Of a DNA stretch of 64,000 bases, positions 34,811 to 44,047 are shown piece after piece. The notes under the pieces are model-generated. The model did not search any database, was not told the origin of the DNA, and was given only the letters and a program-made list of their open reading frames with translations. How positions within the stretch are numbered: position 1 is the first letter of the stretch; the number at the start of each line of letters is the position of its first letter. Source of the stretch: Streptomyces sp. NBC_01235 (GTDB lineage: Bacteria; Actinomycetota; Actinomycetes; Streptomycetales; Streptomycetaceae); contig NZ_CP108513.1 in assembly GCF_035989285.1 (NCBI RefSeq), forward strand, positions 5,642,001-5,706,000. Direction: 5' to 3'. The translations under genes and the position numbers were made by a program.

Positions 34811-35625
34811 GCGACGCGGCTCCCGCCAAGGGGTTCCCCTACCGCCTGATCGCGACCGATCTCGACGGGACGCTGCTGCGTTCCGACCAGTCGATCTCGC
34901 GGCGTACCCGTGACGCCCTCGCCGCTGCCACCGCGGCGGGCGCCGCGCACATCGTGGTGACGGGCCGCGGGGTCCCGTGGACCCGGCACATCCTCGACGA
35001 CCTCGGCTACGACGGCCTCGCGGTCTGCGGCCAGGGCGCGCAGGTGTACGACGCCGGCGAGCACCGTCTGCTGACGTCGGTGACGCTGGACCGGCAGCTG
35101 GCCGGCGTGGCGCTGGCGAAGATCGAGGCGGAGGTCGGCCCGCTGTACCTGGCGGCGAGCCGTGGCGGCCTGGACGGAGACGTACTGGTCGGGCCCGGTT
35201 ACGCGGTCACCGGCGCACTCCCGTCGACGCCGTTCACGGACGCGTCCGACCTCTGGTCCGCGCCGCTGAACAAGATCTACATACAGCATCCCGAGCTGTC
35301 CGACGACGCGCTCGCCGAGGCCGCCCGGCAGGCCGCAGGCGGCTTCGTCACGGTCGCGATGGCCGGCGAGGGCATCGTGGAGCTGCTCCCCCTGGGCCTC
35401 TCCAAGGCCACGGGCCTCTCCCTGGCGGCCCGCCGCCTGGGCCTGAAGGCCGCCGACACGATCGCCTTCGGCGACATGCCCAACGACATCCCGATGTTCG
35501 CCTGGTCCGCCCACGGCGTGGCCATGGCCAACGCCCACGACGAACTCAAGGCAGTGGCGAACGAGGTGACGTCGTCCAACGAGGACGACGGGATCGCGGT
35601 GACGGTGGAGCGGTTGCTCGGCTGA
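34807..35625 (+). CDS. Cof-type HAD hydrolase
   Basis: This 272-residue protein starts at the GTG overlapping the serS stop. HAD motif I is TDLDGTLL, motif II is IVVTGR, motif III is the Lys of LGLSKATG, and motif IV is [10 protein letters not shown] Cof-type cap sits between motifs II and III. Such enzymes dephosphorylate sugar phosphates, nucleotides or flavin mononucleotide. It is translationally coupled to serS. A paralogue lies at 46109. The substrate is unknown. Confidence 0.9.
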   Translation: MSDAAPAKGFPYRLIATDLDGTLLRSDQSISRRTRDALAAATAAGAAHIVVTGRGVPWTRHILDDLGYDGLAVCGQGAQVYDAGEHRLLTSVTLDRQLAGVALAKIEAEVGPLYLAASRGGLDGDVLVGPGYAVTGALPSTPFTDASDLWSAPLNKIYIQHPELSDDALAEAARQAAGGFVTVAMAGEGIVELLPLGLSKATGLSLAARRLGLKAADTIAFGDMPNDIPMFAWSAHGVAMANAHDELKAVANEVTSSNEDDGIAVTVERLLG

Positions 35626-35651
35626 CAGTCAGGGGGGATTGCCCCTGACTG
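35626..35651 (+). terminator. Terminator after serS-HAD operon
   Basis: The perfect 10-bp stem CAGTCAGGGG/CCCCTGACTG has a 6-nt loop. It begins at the HAD stop codon region. Confidence 0.7.
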
Positions 35652-35720
35652 TGCCGGTGCCGGTACCTCTCACACGTACCCCAAGCCCTGAATTCGGCCC
35701 AGCTCCAATGACAACGTCTC

Positions 35721-35808
<88 letters not shown>

Positions 35809-36107
35809 GGGTGGGCGGCCCACGCGAGAGCGACATCGCGTGCTCGAAGCGGCCGCCCCGGGCAGCTCCCCTGTGCGGGACGGGTTCGACGGAGGGGTAA
35901 CTACTCCGGAACCCGCCCCCGGCTGCCCTGAAGGGAGCTGGACGTACTGCCGTGCATGGGCATCGTCCCGCTCCTCTCCCGGTCGGTGGCGCCGGATCCC
36001 TTCCGGCGCTGCGGGTACAACCACTGTGCCCGGGGGACCAGTTGGACGCCACCGAATAAAACAGCTGTACGACAAGCGGGGCAGGGCGGGGCAGAGCCGA
36101 GCGGTGA
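35809..36107. other. 299-bp intergenic region, structured
   Basis: This is the probable promoter region of tRNA-Ser(GCU). It contains nested inverted repeats around 35876-35925 (GGGTTC/GAACCC and GGAG/CTCC) and CGGCCGCC-type blocks. No protein gene is convincing. Confidence 0.35.
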
Positions 36108-36350
36108 CTACCGGCGGCGCCACCTGCGTCGACGCGCCTTGCTGAAGAACCAGCCTGCCGGCGGGTCGTCGGACCGCCACGGCTGCGGCTCGGGCTTCTC
36201 CGCCCGCCAGCGCGCGGCCAGCATCCGGGCCCGGGCGGACGGCTCGGACGTCTCGGCGGCCCGTATGAAGTCCTCGTCCAGGACGAGGTCGTCCCAGACC
36301 TCGCCCTCGGACCGCCCGTGACCGCCGCTCACCGGCTTGTCGTCCGCCAT
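36108..36350 (-). CDS. Small conserved hypothetical protein
   Basis: This 80-residue protein starts MADDKPVSGGHGRSEG (ATG 36350, SD AGGAGG 6 bases upstream). The centre is helical and acidic (EVWDDLVLDEDFIRAAE). Then come ARARMLAARWRAEKPEP and a very basic tail (KARRRRWRRR). It resembles small actinomycete proteins of unknown function. The basic tail suggests nucleic-acid or membrane contact. Confidence 0.75.
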   Translation of the reverse strand: MADDKPVSGGHGRSEGEVWDDLVLDEDFIRAAETSEPSARARMLAARWRAEKPEPQPWRSDDPPAGWFFSKARRRRWRRR

Positions 36351-36446
36351 CCCCGTCCTCCTGGCCGTATCCAATTCCGAACAGTGTGCCGGGACGCAGG
36401 TGAAGCCGCCGTCAAGAACAACCGGCCCGCTTCCCGGCAGGGCCGG

Positions 36447-37166
36447 TCACTCCTCGCCCGCCAGCGTCAGCGCCCGCAGCTTCTGTCCTGCGTACCAGGT
36501 GGCCAGTACGGTCACCACGACCAGCAGCACCGTCGCCGTCGTCAGTCCGACGTCCGAGGTGACGCGGTCCCCGCCGGCCACCTTGTGGGCGACGGCCAGC
36601 GACCATTGCTGGACGCTGAGCGTGCGCGCACCCGGCACCAGGGAGCCGAACAGGGCCTCCCAGACGAGGGCGTAGACGAGGCCGAAGACCACCGCGTGCC
36701 GTGACACCGTGCCCAGCAGCAGGAAGACGGCCGCGTAGGCGATGGAGGAGACCAGCGCGGCCACCGTGTAGGCGACGGCGATCTGCTGGCCGTTGCCGTT
36801 GAGGATGAAGCCGGCGATGAGCGTGGGCAGCGCGGAGAACACCATCGTCACCGCGACGGCCACGATCAGCTTGGTGAAGATGATCGTCGGCCGCTTCAGC
36901 GGCTTGGACAGCAGGTACACCACGGAGCCGTCGTCGATCTCCGGGCCGATCGCGCCCGTGCCGGCGATGACTCCGATGATCGGCACCATCGTGGCGAGCG
37001 CGAGCCCGCCGAGCAGGTCGGACGCCGTCTGGTCGTCGGCTCCGGCGAGGCCGCGCACGACCACGGAGATCGCGATCAGCAGCAGGGGCAGGGCGCCCAG
37101 GATGAGGGCCCTGCGTCGGCCGAGCAGGGCCCGGTAGGTGAGCCGGGCGACTGTGGGGTCGTACAT
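36447..37166 (-). CDS. ABC-2 type permease
   Basis: This 239-residue integral membrane protein has about six helices (for example LILGALPLLLIAISVVVRGL and TTATVLLVVVTVLATWYAG). It contains the ABC-2 family segment DDGSVVYLLSKPLKRPTII. It lies 10 bp downstream of an ABC ATPase gene and is the last gene of a four-gene operon. The substrate is unknown. Confidence 0.85.
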   Translation of the reverse strand: MYDPTVARLTYRALLGRRRALILGALPLLLIAISVVVRGLAGADDQTASDLLGGLALATMVPIIGVIAGTGAIGPEIDDGSVVYLLSKPLKRPTIIFTKLIVAVAVTMVFSALPTLIAGFILNGNGQQIAVAYTVAALVSSIAYAAVFLLLGTVSRHAVVFGLVYALVWEALFGSLVPGARTLSVQQWSLAVAHKVAGGDRVTSDVGLTTATVLLVVVTVLATWYAGQKLRALTLAGEE

Positions 37167-37176
37167 CTTGGGCCTC

Positions 37177-38088
37177 CTACGCCGCGACGAGATACGAGAA
37201 GACGGACTCGAGGGACTCGTCGGACGGCGAGACCGTGAGCAGCCGGATGCCGTGGTCGCGGGCGACCCTCGGCAACAAGGCCGTGAAGCGGCCGAAGTCG
37301 ACGGCCTGGACGCGCAACGCGCCCTCGGCGAGGTCGACTTCGATGCCGGCCGTCGACGGGTCGGCGATCAGCGCGGCCGCGAGCGCCCGGTCGTCGCTGG
37401 AACGCACCAGGTAGCGGTGCGGGCGGTCGGTCATGAGGCGGCGGATCTTGCGGAAGTCGCCGCTGGCGGCGTGCCTGCCGGCGACGACGACCTCGATGTG
37501 CCAGGCGAGTTGCTCGACCTCTTCGAGGATGTGCGACGAGAACAGCACCGTGCGGCCCTCGTCGCCCATGCGTCGCAGCAGGTCCATGAGCTGCATGCGC
37601 TGGCGCGGGTCCATGCCGTTGAAGGGCTCGTCGAGCAGGAGGAGCGAGGGCTCGTGGACCAGCGCCGAAGCCATCTTCACGCGCTGGCGCATGCCCTTGG
37701 AGTACGTGGCGATCTTGCGGTCCTGCGCGTACTCCATCTCGACCGTGGCCAGTGCCTTCTGGGCGGCCTTCGCGCCGAGGCCGTGCAACTCGGCGTTGGC
37801 GACGACGAATTCGCGGCCGGTGAGGAAGTCGTACATCGCCTCGCGCTCGGGGACGATGCCGATGTGCTTGTAGATCGCCTCGTTGCGCCAGACCGGTTGT
37901 CCGTCGAGGGTGACCGTGCCGGTGGAGGGGGCCAGGAAGCCGCCCATCATGTTGATGAGGGTGGACTTTCCGGCGCCGTTGGGGCCGAGCAGGCCGGTGA
38001 CACCGGGGCCGATGTTCATGGTGATGTCGTTGACGGCGACCACGTTGCCGAACCAGCGGGAGACGTGGTCGATGCTGAGCGTGGTCAC
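37177..38088 (-). CDS. ABC transporter ATPase (second pair)
   Basis: This 303-residue protein starts at GTG 38088, overlapping the preceding permease stop by 4 bp. Walker A is GPNGAGKST and Walker B LLLLDEPFNGMDP. The signature is degenerate: YSKGMRQRVKMA, typical of ABC-2 exporters. A C-terminal domain follows residue 225. It partners with the ABC-2 permease at 36447-37166. Confidence 0.92.
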   Translation of the reverse strand: MTTLSIDHVSRWFGNVVAVNDITMNIGPGVTGLLGPNGAGKSTLINMMGGFLAPSTGTVTLDGQPVWRNEAIYKHIGIVPEREAMYDFLTGREFVVANAELHGLGAKAAQKALATVEMEYAQDRKIATYSKGMRQRVKMASALVHEPSLLLLDEPFNGMDPRQRMQLMDLLRRMGDEGRTVLFSSHILEEVEQLAWHIEVVVAGRHAASGDFRKIRRLMTDRPHRYLVRSSDDRALAAALIADPSTAGIEVDLAEGALRVQAVDFGRFTALLPRVARDHGIRLLTVSPSDESLESVFSYLVAA

Positions 38089-38993
38089 AGGCCCACCTTC
38101 CGGTAGCGGCGGATCAGGAGGCCGTAGCTCGCGGCGATCAGGCCGAGGACGACGAGGACGTAGACCACGCCCTCTCCGTTGGAGGGGCCGATTCCGCCCG
38201 GGAAGGCGGAGGTGGCGCCCAGGAACGCCGACTGCACGCCGTCGATGAGCGTGACCGGCGAGAACAGGCCGATCCAGGCAATGGAACCGGTGCTGTTCTG
38301 CGCGTCGGCGATGGCCTGGAGCGTGGAGACGGCGCCGTAGGAGATCGTCAGGACGGCGATGACGGCGGCGATGCCGAAGCCGCGCCGTGGGGTCACCGAG
38401 GCGATGACCAGGCCGAGGCCGGCGAAGAGCAGTGAGAGCAGTGCCACGGAGACGAGTCCCTGAGCGAATCCCTTGGTCTGGTCGGCGAAGTCGAGCTTGG
38501 CCAGCAGCGCTCCCACGTACAGCACCAGCAGCGGGGCCGCGGTGAGGACGAAGAGCGCCGAAGCCAGCGCCGCGAACTTGGCGCGCACGTAGTCCGCGGT
38601 CTCGATGGGCCGCGAGAAGTACAGCGGCACGGTCTTGAAGCGCAGGTCGCGCGAGACGGACTGGGGCGCCTGCGAGGCGACGTACAGGCTGATGACGGCC
38701 TGCATGATGATCGCGTAGCGCGTGTAGTCGACGGGCAGTTCCTTGGCCTTCGTGGCGACCGCGACGGCGACCATGATGGCCGCGGGCACGCACATCACCA
38801 CGAAGAGCAGCATGGGCAGCACCTTGGACTTCACCGAGCGGCCGAGGCCGTACGCGCCGCGCAGGGACTGCGAGTAGAGGGAGCGGCGGGCGTAGGCGCG
38901 GCCCAGGCGGGGGCCGTCGTAGCTGCGGTAGCCGATGTTGTGGATACGGGTCTGGTCGCCCGAGGGGGCGGTGACCGGGTGCTCAACTGCCAT
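38085..38993 (-). CDS. ABC-2 type permease
   Basis: This 302-residue membrane protein has about six predicted helices. The N-terminal cytoplasmic segment reads IHNIGYRSYDGPRLGR. Motifs such as LRFKTVPLYFSRPIETADYV fit ABC-2 family permeases. It overlaps the upstream ATPase by 11 bp and the downstream ATPase by 4 bp. It presumably pairs with the ATPase at 38983-39966. The substrate is unknown. Confidence 0.88.
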   Translation of the reverse strand: MAVEHPVTAPSGDQTRIHNIGYRSYDGPRLGRAYARRSLYSQSLRGAYGLGRSVKSKVLPMLLFVVMCVPAAIMVAVAVATKAKELPVDYTRYAIIMQAVISLYVASQAPQSVSRDLRFKTVPLYFSRPIETADYVRAKFAALASALFVLTAAPLLVLYVGALLAKLDFADQTKGFAQGLVSVALLSLLFAGLGLVIASVTPRRGFGIAAVIAVLTISYGAVSTLQAIADAQNSTGSIAWIGLFSPVTLIDGVQSAFLGATSAFPGGIGPSNGEGVVYVLVVLGLIAASYGLLIRRYRKVGL

Positions 38994-39966
38994 GGCCGAC
39001 GGCCTCCTTCCGCTGCTGGTCGTTGGTGGCGTCGCCGTCCGTGAAGACCTCGGAGATGTGGTGCCTGCGCTGTTCCATGCGCACCAGGCCGAGGCCGAGG
39101 TCGGCGACCACGTCCCGGACGACGTCGTACGTGTCCTCGCCCTGTGCGGTCAGCAGCAGGACGTGGCCGGCGCCCGGCAGGCCGCTGTTCCCGTCCAGGA
39201 CGTCCACCCCGCGCGCGTGGAGCGCCTCGCGGACCGCGCGGGTGCCGTCCGGGTGGTCGTCGGTGTCGGTGACCTCGATCGCGAGGGTGGTCGTGGTTTG
39301 GGTGAAGTCGGTGGTGGAGCTGGAGCGCAGGAGCTTGCCGCCGTCGACGACCACGACGTGGTCGCAGGTGCGCTCCAGTTCGCCCAGCAGGTGCGAGGTG
39401 ACCAGGACCGAGATGCCGAAGTCGGTGTGAATACGGCGGATCAGGCCCAGCATCTCGTCCCGGCCGACCGGGTCGAGGCCGTTGGTCGGCTCGTCCAGGA
39501 AGACCAGTTGCGGATCGTGGACGAGGGCCTGGGCGAGCTTCACGCGCTGCTTCATGCCGGTCGAGTAGCCGCCGATGGGGCGGTAGCGCTCCTCGTACAG
39601 CCCAACGTGGCGCAGGGTGTCCGCGGTGCGCTCGCGCGCCGCGGTGGGCGGCAGGCCGGACATGCGGGCCATGTGCACGACGAACTCGGTGGCCGAGACG
39701 TCGGGCGGCAGGCAGTCGTGTTCCGGCATGTAGCCGACCCGCTCGCGGATGGCGGCGCCCTTGCTCGCGACGTCGAGGCCGAGCACCTCGGCTCGGCCCT
39801 CCGTGGCGGGCGACAGACCCAGGAGGATCTTGATCAGTGTGGACTTGCCGGCCCCGTTGGCTCCGACGAGCCCGGTCACACCGGGCCCGACGTCCACGGA
39901 GAGCCGGTCAAGAGCGGTCACCCGGGGGAACCGCTTGCTCAGGCTTTCGGTCGCGATCACAGTCAC
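38983..39966 (-). CDS. ABC transporter ATPase (first pair)
   Basis: This 327-residue protein has its GTG at 39966, giving VTVIATESLSKRFPRV; an ATG at 39993 would add nine residues. Walker A is GANGAGKST, the signature YSTGMKQRVKLA and Walker B LVFLDEPTNGLDP. A C-terminal domain of about 110 residues follows. It is the first gene of the minus-strand operon with two ATPase/permease pairs. These may form one heteromeric or two separate exporters. Confidence 0.92.
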   Translation of the reverse strand: MTVIATESLSKRFPRVTALDRLSVDVGPGVTGLVGANGAGKSTLIKILLGLSPATEGRAEVLGLDVASKGAAIRERVGYMPEHDCLPPDVSATEFVVHMARMSGLPPTAARERTADTLRHVGLYEERYRPIGGYSTGMKQRVKLAQALVHDPQLVFLDEPTNGLDPVGRDEMLGLIRRIHTDFGISVLVTSHLLGELERTCDHVVVVDGGKLLRSSSTTDFTQTTTTLAIEVTDTDDHPDGTRAVREALHARGVDVLDGNSGLPGAGHVLLLTAQGEDTYDVVRDVVADLGLGLVRMEQRRHHISEVFTDGDATNDQQRKEAVGHGS

Positions 39967-40219
39967 GTCTTCGAAGGTAGTGACGCACGCCACGGAATTC
40001 GTCAGACCTCAGAGCAGTCTTCGCGTCAGACCTCAGATGTAGGGGCCCGTAGGGGATGCCATGCCTGAGAGCTACGGGGAGCCCCCGGGAAGCTGCGAGG
40101 CGGGTTTTCCACAGGCCCGAACCCTCCTATTGACGCGGACTCTAACGACTGCCACATTCGGCGATGTCAAGTTACGGGCACGTAGCGCAGTCGACGGGGA
40201 CTGGGCAGGACGGGGTGGC

Positions 40220-41095
40220 ATGACGACGGCACCGACGGCGGTGACACGCGAACTCTCCGCCGAGCTGCGGGGGTTCAGGCGGGTGCAGCGGCTGGCCTAC
40301 TCATGCGCGCAGGCCGTCGCCGCCGACCTCCGACCGGGTGTGACGGAGCGCGAGGCGACGCGGATGCAGCGGGACTGGCTGGGCGAGCGGGGTGTGCGCG
40401 ACTGGTTCCACCTGCCGTTCGCCTGGTTCGGGGACCGCACGGCGTTCACCGGCTTCCGGATCCCCTTGCAGTTCTTCCCGACGAACCGCCGGCTGGAGCC
40501 CGGGATGCCGTTCATCCTGGACCTGGCGCCGGTCCACGAGGGCTACACGGCGGACATCGGCTACTCGGGCGCGCTCGGCTCCCACCCGGTGCAGGAGAAG
40601 CTGATGGCCGACCTGGAGGCGCACCGGGAGCTGATCCTGCGCGAGGTGCGCGAACGCCGGTCGCTGCGCGAGATCTACGCCGACGTCGACCGCCTCATGG
40701 TCCGCCAGGGCTACGCCAACCGGCATCGCGCGTACCCCTTCGGCGTGATCGCCCACAAGGTGGACCGGGTTGGGGAGCGCCGCTTCTCGCCCCGGCTGTT
40801 CGGGTTCGGCACGCAGTCCCTCAGGGGCCTGGCGTCCGACGCGCTGCACGGCCACCGCGAGGGCTGGTCGCCCCTGTGGTCGCCGTACCGCTTCTCCGAC
40901 CATCCGCCGCGGCCGGGCCTGTGGGCGGTCGAACCCCACCTCGGATTCCGGGGTACGGGCGCGAAGTTCGAGGAGATCCTCGTCATCACCGACTCGAAGG
41001 ACCCCGAGGAGAGCGCCTTCTGGCTGGACGACGACCTGCCGCACGTGCGGCGCTGGGCGGAAGCGAAGGCGGCAGGGAAGGCGGACGGAAGGTGA
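40220..41095 (+). CDS. M24 metallopeptidase-family protein
   Basis: This 291-residue protein starts MTTAPTAVTRELSAELRG (ATG 40220). It has the pita-bread fold with candidate metal ligands D101 and D112 (FILDLAPV, TADIGYSG), a His in VIAHKVDR, and Glu residues in WAVEPHLG and KFEEILVI. It has no N-terminal creatinase domain. It is coupled to the EphD-like gene, 2 bp downstream. The peptidase substrate is unknown. Confidence 0.82.
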   Translation: MTTAPTAVTRELSAELRGFRRVQRLAYSCAQAVAADLRPGVTEREATRMQRDWLGERGVRDWFHLPFAWFGDRTAFTGFRIPLQFFPTNRRLEPGMPFILDLAPVHEGYTADIGYSGALGSHPVQEKLMADLEAHRELILREVRERRSLREIYADVDRLMVRQGYANRHRAYPFGVIAHKVDRVGERRFSPRLFGFGTQSLRGLASDALHGHREGWSPLWSPYRFSDHPPRPGLWAVEPHLGFRGTGAKFEEILVITDSKDPEESAFWLDDDLPHVRRWAEAKAAGKADGR

Positions 41096-41097
41096 CG

Positions 41098-42900
41098 ATG
41101 CTGGAGGGCGCGCGTGAGCGCCGGGTGCGGACCGGCGGGATCGAGCTGTGCGTGGCCGAGCTGGGGGACCCCGAGCGGCCCACGGTCGTCCTGGTGCACG
41201 GCTATCCGGACAGCAAGGAGGTGTGGTCCGAGGTCGCGTCCCGGCTGGCCGACCGCTTCCACGTGGTGCTGTACGACGTTCGGGGCCACGGCCGTTCCGG
41301 CGCGCCGAAGCCGCTGCGGGGCGGCTTCACCCTGGAGAAGCTGACGGACGACTTCCTGGCGGTCGTGGACGCGGTCAGCCCCGGCCGGCCGGTGCACCTG
41401 GTGGGACACGACTGGGGCTCGGTGCAGTCCTGGGAATTCGTGACCGTGCCGCGCACCGAGGGCAGGATCGCGTCCTTCACCTCGATGTCGGGGCCGTCCC
41501 TCGACCATTTCGGTCACTGGATCAACAAGCGTCTGACCAGGCCGACTCCGCGCCGGGTCGGCCAACTCCTCGGCCAGGGCGCCAAGTCCTGGTACGTGTA
41601 CCTGCTGCACGCCCCCGCCCTGCCCGAACTCGCCTGGCGCGGCCCGCTCGGCAAACGCTGGCCGGGCATCCTGCGACGGATCGAGAAGATGCCCGGCGAC
41701 GACTACCCGACGGCGTCGCTGCCCTCGGACGCGGCACACGGCGCCTGGCTGTACCGGGACAACATCCGGAGCCGACTGCGCCGTCCACGCCCCGACGCGT
41801 ACGCGTACGCGCACGCGCCCGTGCAGCTCATCACGCCCCTGGGGGACAGGTTCCTGTCGGAGCGTCTGTACGACGAACTGGAGGAGTGGGTCCCGTGGTT
41901 GACCCGGCACACGCTTCCGGCCGGGCACTGGATCCCGCGCACCCGCCCCGACCTGCTCGCCTCCTGGATCGACGACTTCGTCACGTCGGTGGAGAAGGAG
42001 CGGGAGGACGCGGCAGGCGGGGAGGCCCGGGAGTACGACGGCGGGCCGGTGCGCAAGGGCGCCGCGGATCGGTACGCCGAGCGCTTCGGCGGGCAGCTGG
42101 TGCTGGTCACCGGTGCGGGCAGCGGCATCGGGCGGGCCACGGCGTTCGCGTTCGCCGAGGCGGGCGCGCGCGTGATCGCCGTCGACCGGGACGCGGAGAG
42201 CGCGGCCCGCACCGCCGAGATGTCCCGTCTGATCGGCGCGCCCGAGGCCTGGGCGGAGGCGGTGGACGTCTCCGACGAGCAGGCGATGGAAAAGCTCGCG
42301 GCGAAGGTCCACACCGACTACGGCGTGGTGGACGTGCTGGTGAACAACGCGGGCATAGGCCTGTCGGGTTCCTTCTTCGACACGACGTCCGAGGACTGGC
42401 GCAGGGTTCTGGACGTCAACCTGTGGGGTGTGATCCACGGTTGCCGTCTCTTCGGCCGGCGGATGGCCGAGCGCGGCCAGGGCGGCCACATCGTCAACAC
42501 CGCCTCGGCGGCCGCTTATCTGCCCTCCAAGGTGCTGCCCGCCTACAGCACCTCCAAGGCGGCGGTCCTGATGCTGAGCGAGTGCCTGCGCGCCGAACTC
42601 GCCGGCCAGGGCATCGGCGTCTCGGCGATCTGTCCCGGTCTGGTGAACACCGGCATCACCTCGACGGCGACGTTCGTGGGGGTGGACGCGGAGGAGGAAC
42701 GGCGCCGTCAGAAGCGCTCCGCGCGCGCGTACGGGCTGCGCAACTACCCGCCGGAGAAGGTGGCGGACGCGATCCTGCGCGCGGTCGCGCTCAACGAGGC
42801 GGTGGTTCCGGTCACTCCGGAGGCGAAGGCCTCGTATGCCCTCTCCCGGTTCCTGCCCAAGGCGTTGAGGGCGCTGGCGCGGGTGGGACCGCCGCTGTGA
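41098..42900 (+). CDS. EphD-like fusion: alpha/beta hydrolase + short-chain dehydrogenase
   Basis: This 600-residue protein starts at ATG 41098 (SD GGAAGG). The N-terminal alpha/beta hydrolase (about 1-300) has the oxyanion motif HGYP (34-37) and the epoxide-hydrolase-type nucleophile D105 in GHDWGS. The C-terminal SDR (about 325-600) has the cofactor motif TGAGSGIG (338-345), NNAG, and catalytic Y483/K487 in AYSTSKAAV. The same fusion is known as EphD in mycobacteria, where it acts in lipid or epoxide metabolism. The partner M24-like gene is immediately upstream. Confidence 0.9.
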   Translation: MLEGARERRVRTGGIELCVAELGDPERPTVVLVHGYPDSKEVWSEVASRLADRFHVVLYDVRGHGRSGAPKPLRGGFTLEKLTDDFLAVVDAVSPGRPVHLVGHDWGSVQSWEFVTVPRTEGRIASFTSMSGPSLDHFGHWINKRLTRPTPRRVGQLLGQGAKSWYVYLLHAPALPELAWRGPLGKRWPGILRRIEKMPGDDYPTASLPSDAAHGAWLYRDNIRSRLRRPRPDAYAYAHAPVQLITPLGDRFLSERLYDELEEWVPWLTRHTLPAGHWIPRTRPDLLASWIDDFVTSVEKEREDAAGGEAREYDGGPVRKGAADRYAERFGGQLVLVTGAGSGIGRATAFAFAEAGARVIAVDRDAESAARTAEMSRLIGAPEAWAEAVDVSDEQAMEKLAAKVHTDYGVVDVLVNNAGIGLSGSFFDTTSEDWRRVLDVNLWGVIHGCRLFGRRMAERGQGGHIVNTASAAAYLPSKVLPAYSTSKAAVLMLSECLRAELAGQGIGVSAICPGLVNTGITSTATFVGVDAEEERRRQKRSARAYGLRNYPPEKVADAILRAVALNEAVVPVTPEAKASYALSRFLPKALRALARVGPPL

Positions 42901-42924
42901 GCCGCCGCACGGACCGGCCGCGCC

Positions 42925-42951
42925 CCGGGGCGGACTCGGCGTCCGCCCCGG
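42925..42951 (+). terminator. Terminator after EphD-like gene
   Basis: The perfect 11-bp stem CCGGGGCGGAC/GTCCGCCCCGG has a 5-nt loop, 25 bp after the stop. Confidence 0.75.
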
Positions 42952-42975
42952 CCACCACGGTTCGGGGAACGGCAC

Positions 42976-43925
42976 GTTGACCACCACACCGCCGGCCCGG
43001 CCCCGCACCGCATAGAGACCCTCGCCCACCTCACCGGCACCACCGTCCCCACCATCCTTCCCTACCGGGACCGCGGACTCCTCCCCCGCCCCGAGCGCCA
43101 GGGGCGGGCCAACCACTGCTCCGACGCCCGTCCCACCCGCCTCCACCGGATCGCCGACCTGCTCGATCGCGGCTACCCCCTTGCTTCCATCAAGGAACTC
43201 CTCGACGCCCACGACACCGGCCGTGGCCTGGGCGGCGTCCTCGGTCTGGTCGCCGAGGTCGACGACTCGTGGACCGACGAGGAGGCCTCCCGTGTCTCCC
43301 GTGACGAACTGACGGCCCGCTTCGGCGGCACCCCCGACGACACGGCGATCGCGGACGCCGTGGCACTCGGCGTGCTGGAACCGGTTCCCGGCTACGGGGA
43401 CGCCTTCCTCATGCCCAGTCCCCAAGAACTGGCGGTGGCAGTGAAGTTGCACGCGGCCGGGGTGCCGCTCAACGAGATCACCGCGCATCTGCGGAAGTTG
43501 AGGGTCCAGGTGGAGCACATCGCCTCCCGCTTTGTGGAGTTCACCACCGAGCACGTCTTCGCGCGCTACCTGGACGGCCCGCACCGTCCGCCCGACGCCG
43601 ACGCGGCCGAGGCGGCCTCGCTCGTACGACGGCTGCGCCCGCTCGCCCAGCAGGCCGTGGACGCGGAACTGGCCCGGGCCATACGCCTGTTCGCCGGCCG
43701 CCACCTGCGTCGGCACCTGGGCGCGGAGATCCCCCGCCACCCGTGGCGGGAGCGCGTGCGGTGCCGATTCCGGCCGACACAATGCGCGCCGTCGAGGCGC
43801 TGGTTGGCCCGGGGCGAGCGGGCGACTGCCTCGTGATCGCGGCCGAACGAGAAGTGCGGGACCGCGGCTTGGACCATCTCGCATCAAGTCACAGGCCGTC
43901 ACATGATCTTGGTGAAAGCTCCTGA
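42976..43925 (+). pseudogene. MerR-family regulator pseudogene
   Basis: The frame from 42976 reads HRIETLAHLTGTTVPTILPY then RDRGLLPRPERQGRA. It clearly matches a MerR-type HTH regulator, then ADLLDRGYPLASIKELL. It has no ATG, GTG or TTG in frame before the middle of the gene (GTG at 43360). The expected start is GTT (42976). The recognition region has unusual Pro, Cys and His substitutions. A frameshift near 43735-43750 moves the conserved end (VPIPADTMRAVEALVGPG) into another frame, which ends at 43925. All three defects point to decay. Confidence 0.8.
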
Positions 43926-43937
43926 TACGGCGGCCAG

Positions 43938-43991
43938 TTGTCCACAGAATCGCCAATTGACCTGTGGATAACCACAGTTGGTTGTGGATCA
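43938..43991. other. Three DnaA boxes upstream of kptA
   Basis: The boxes are TTGTCCACA (43938-43946), TGTGGATAA (43963-43971) and TGTGGATCA (43983-43991). They lie between the MerR pseudogene and kptA. Confidence 0.7.
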
Positions 43992-44047
43992 AACCTCGGG
44001 CCCAAAAGTAAGTGCGTGATCCACGTCTCTCCCGCCATGCTGAGCGG

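Noticed and set aside
37177..38793. 538-residue frame fusing a permease region to the ABC ATPase
   Set aside because: The first 235 residues are out of frame with the real permease (38085-38993); the ATPase starts at GTG 38088.
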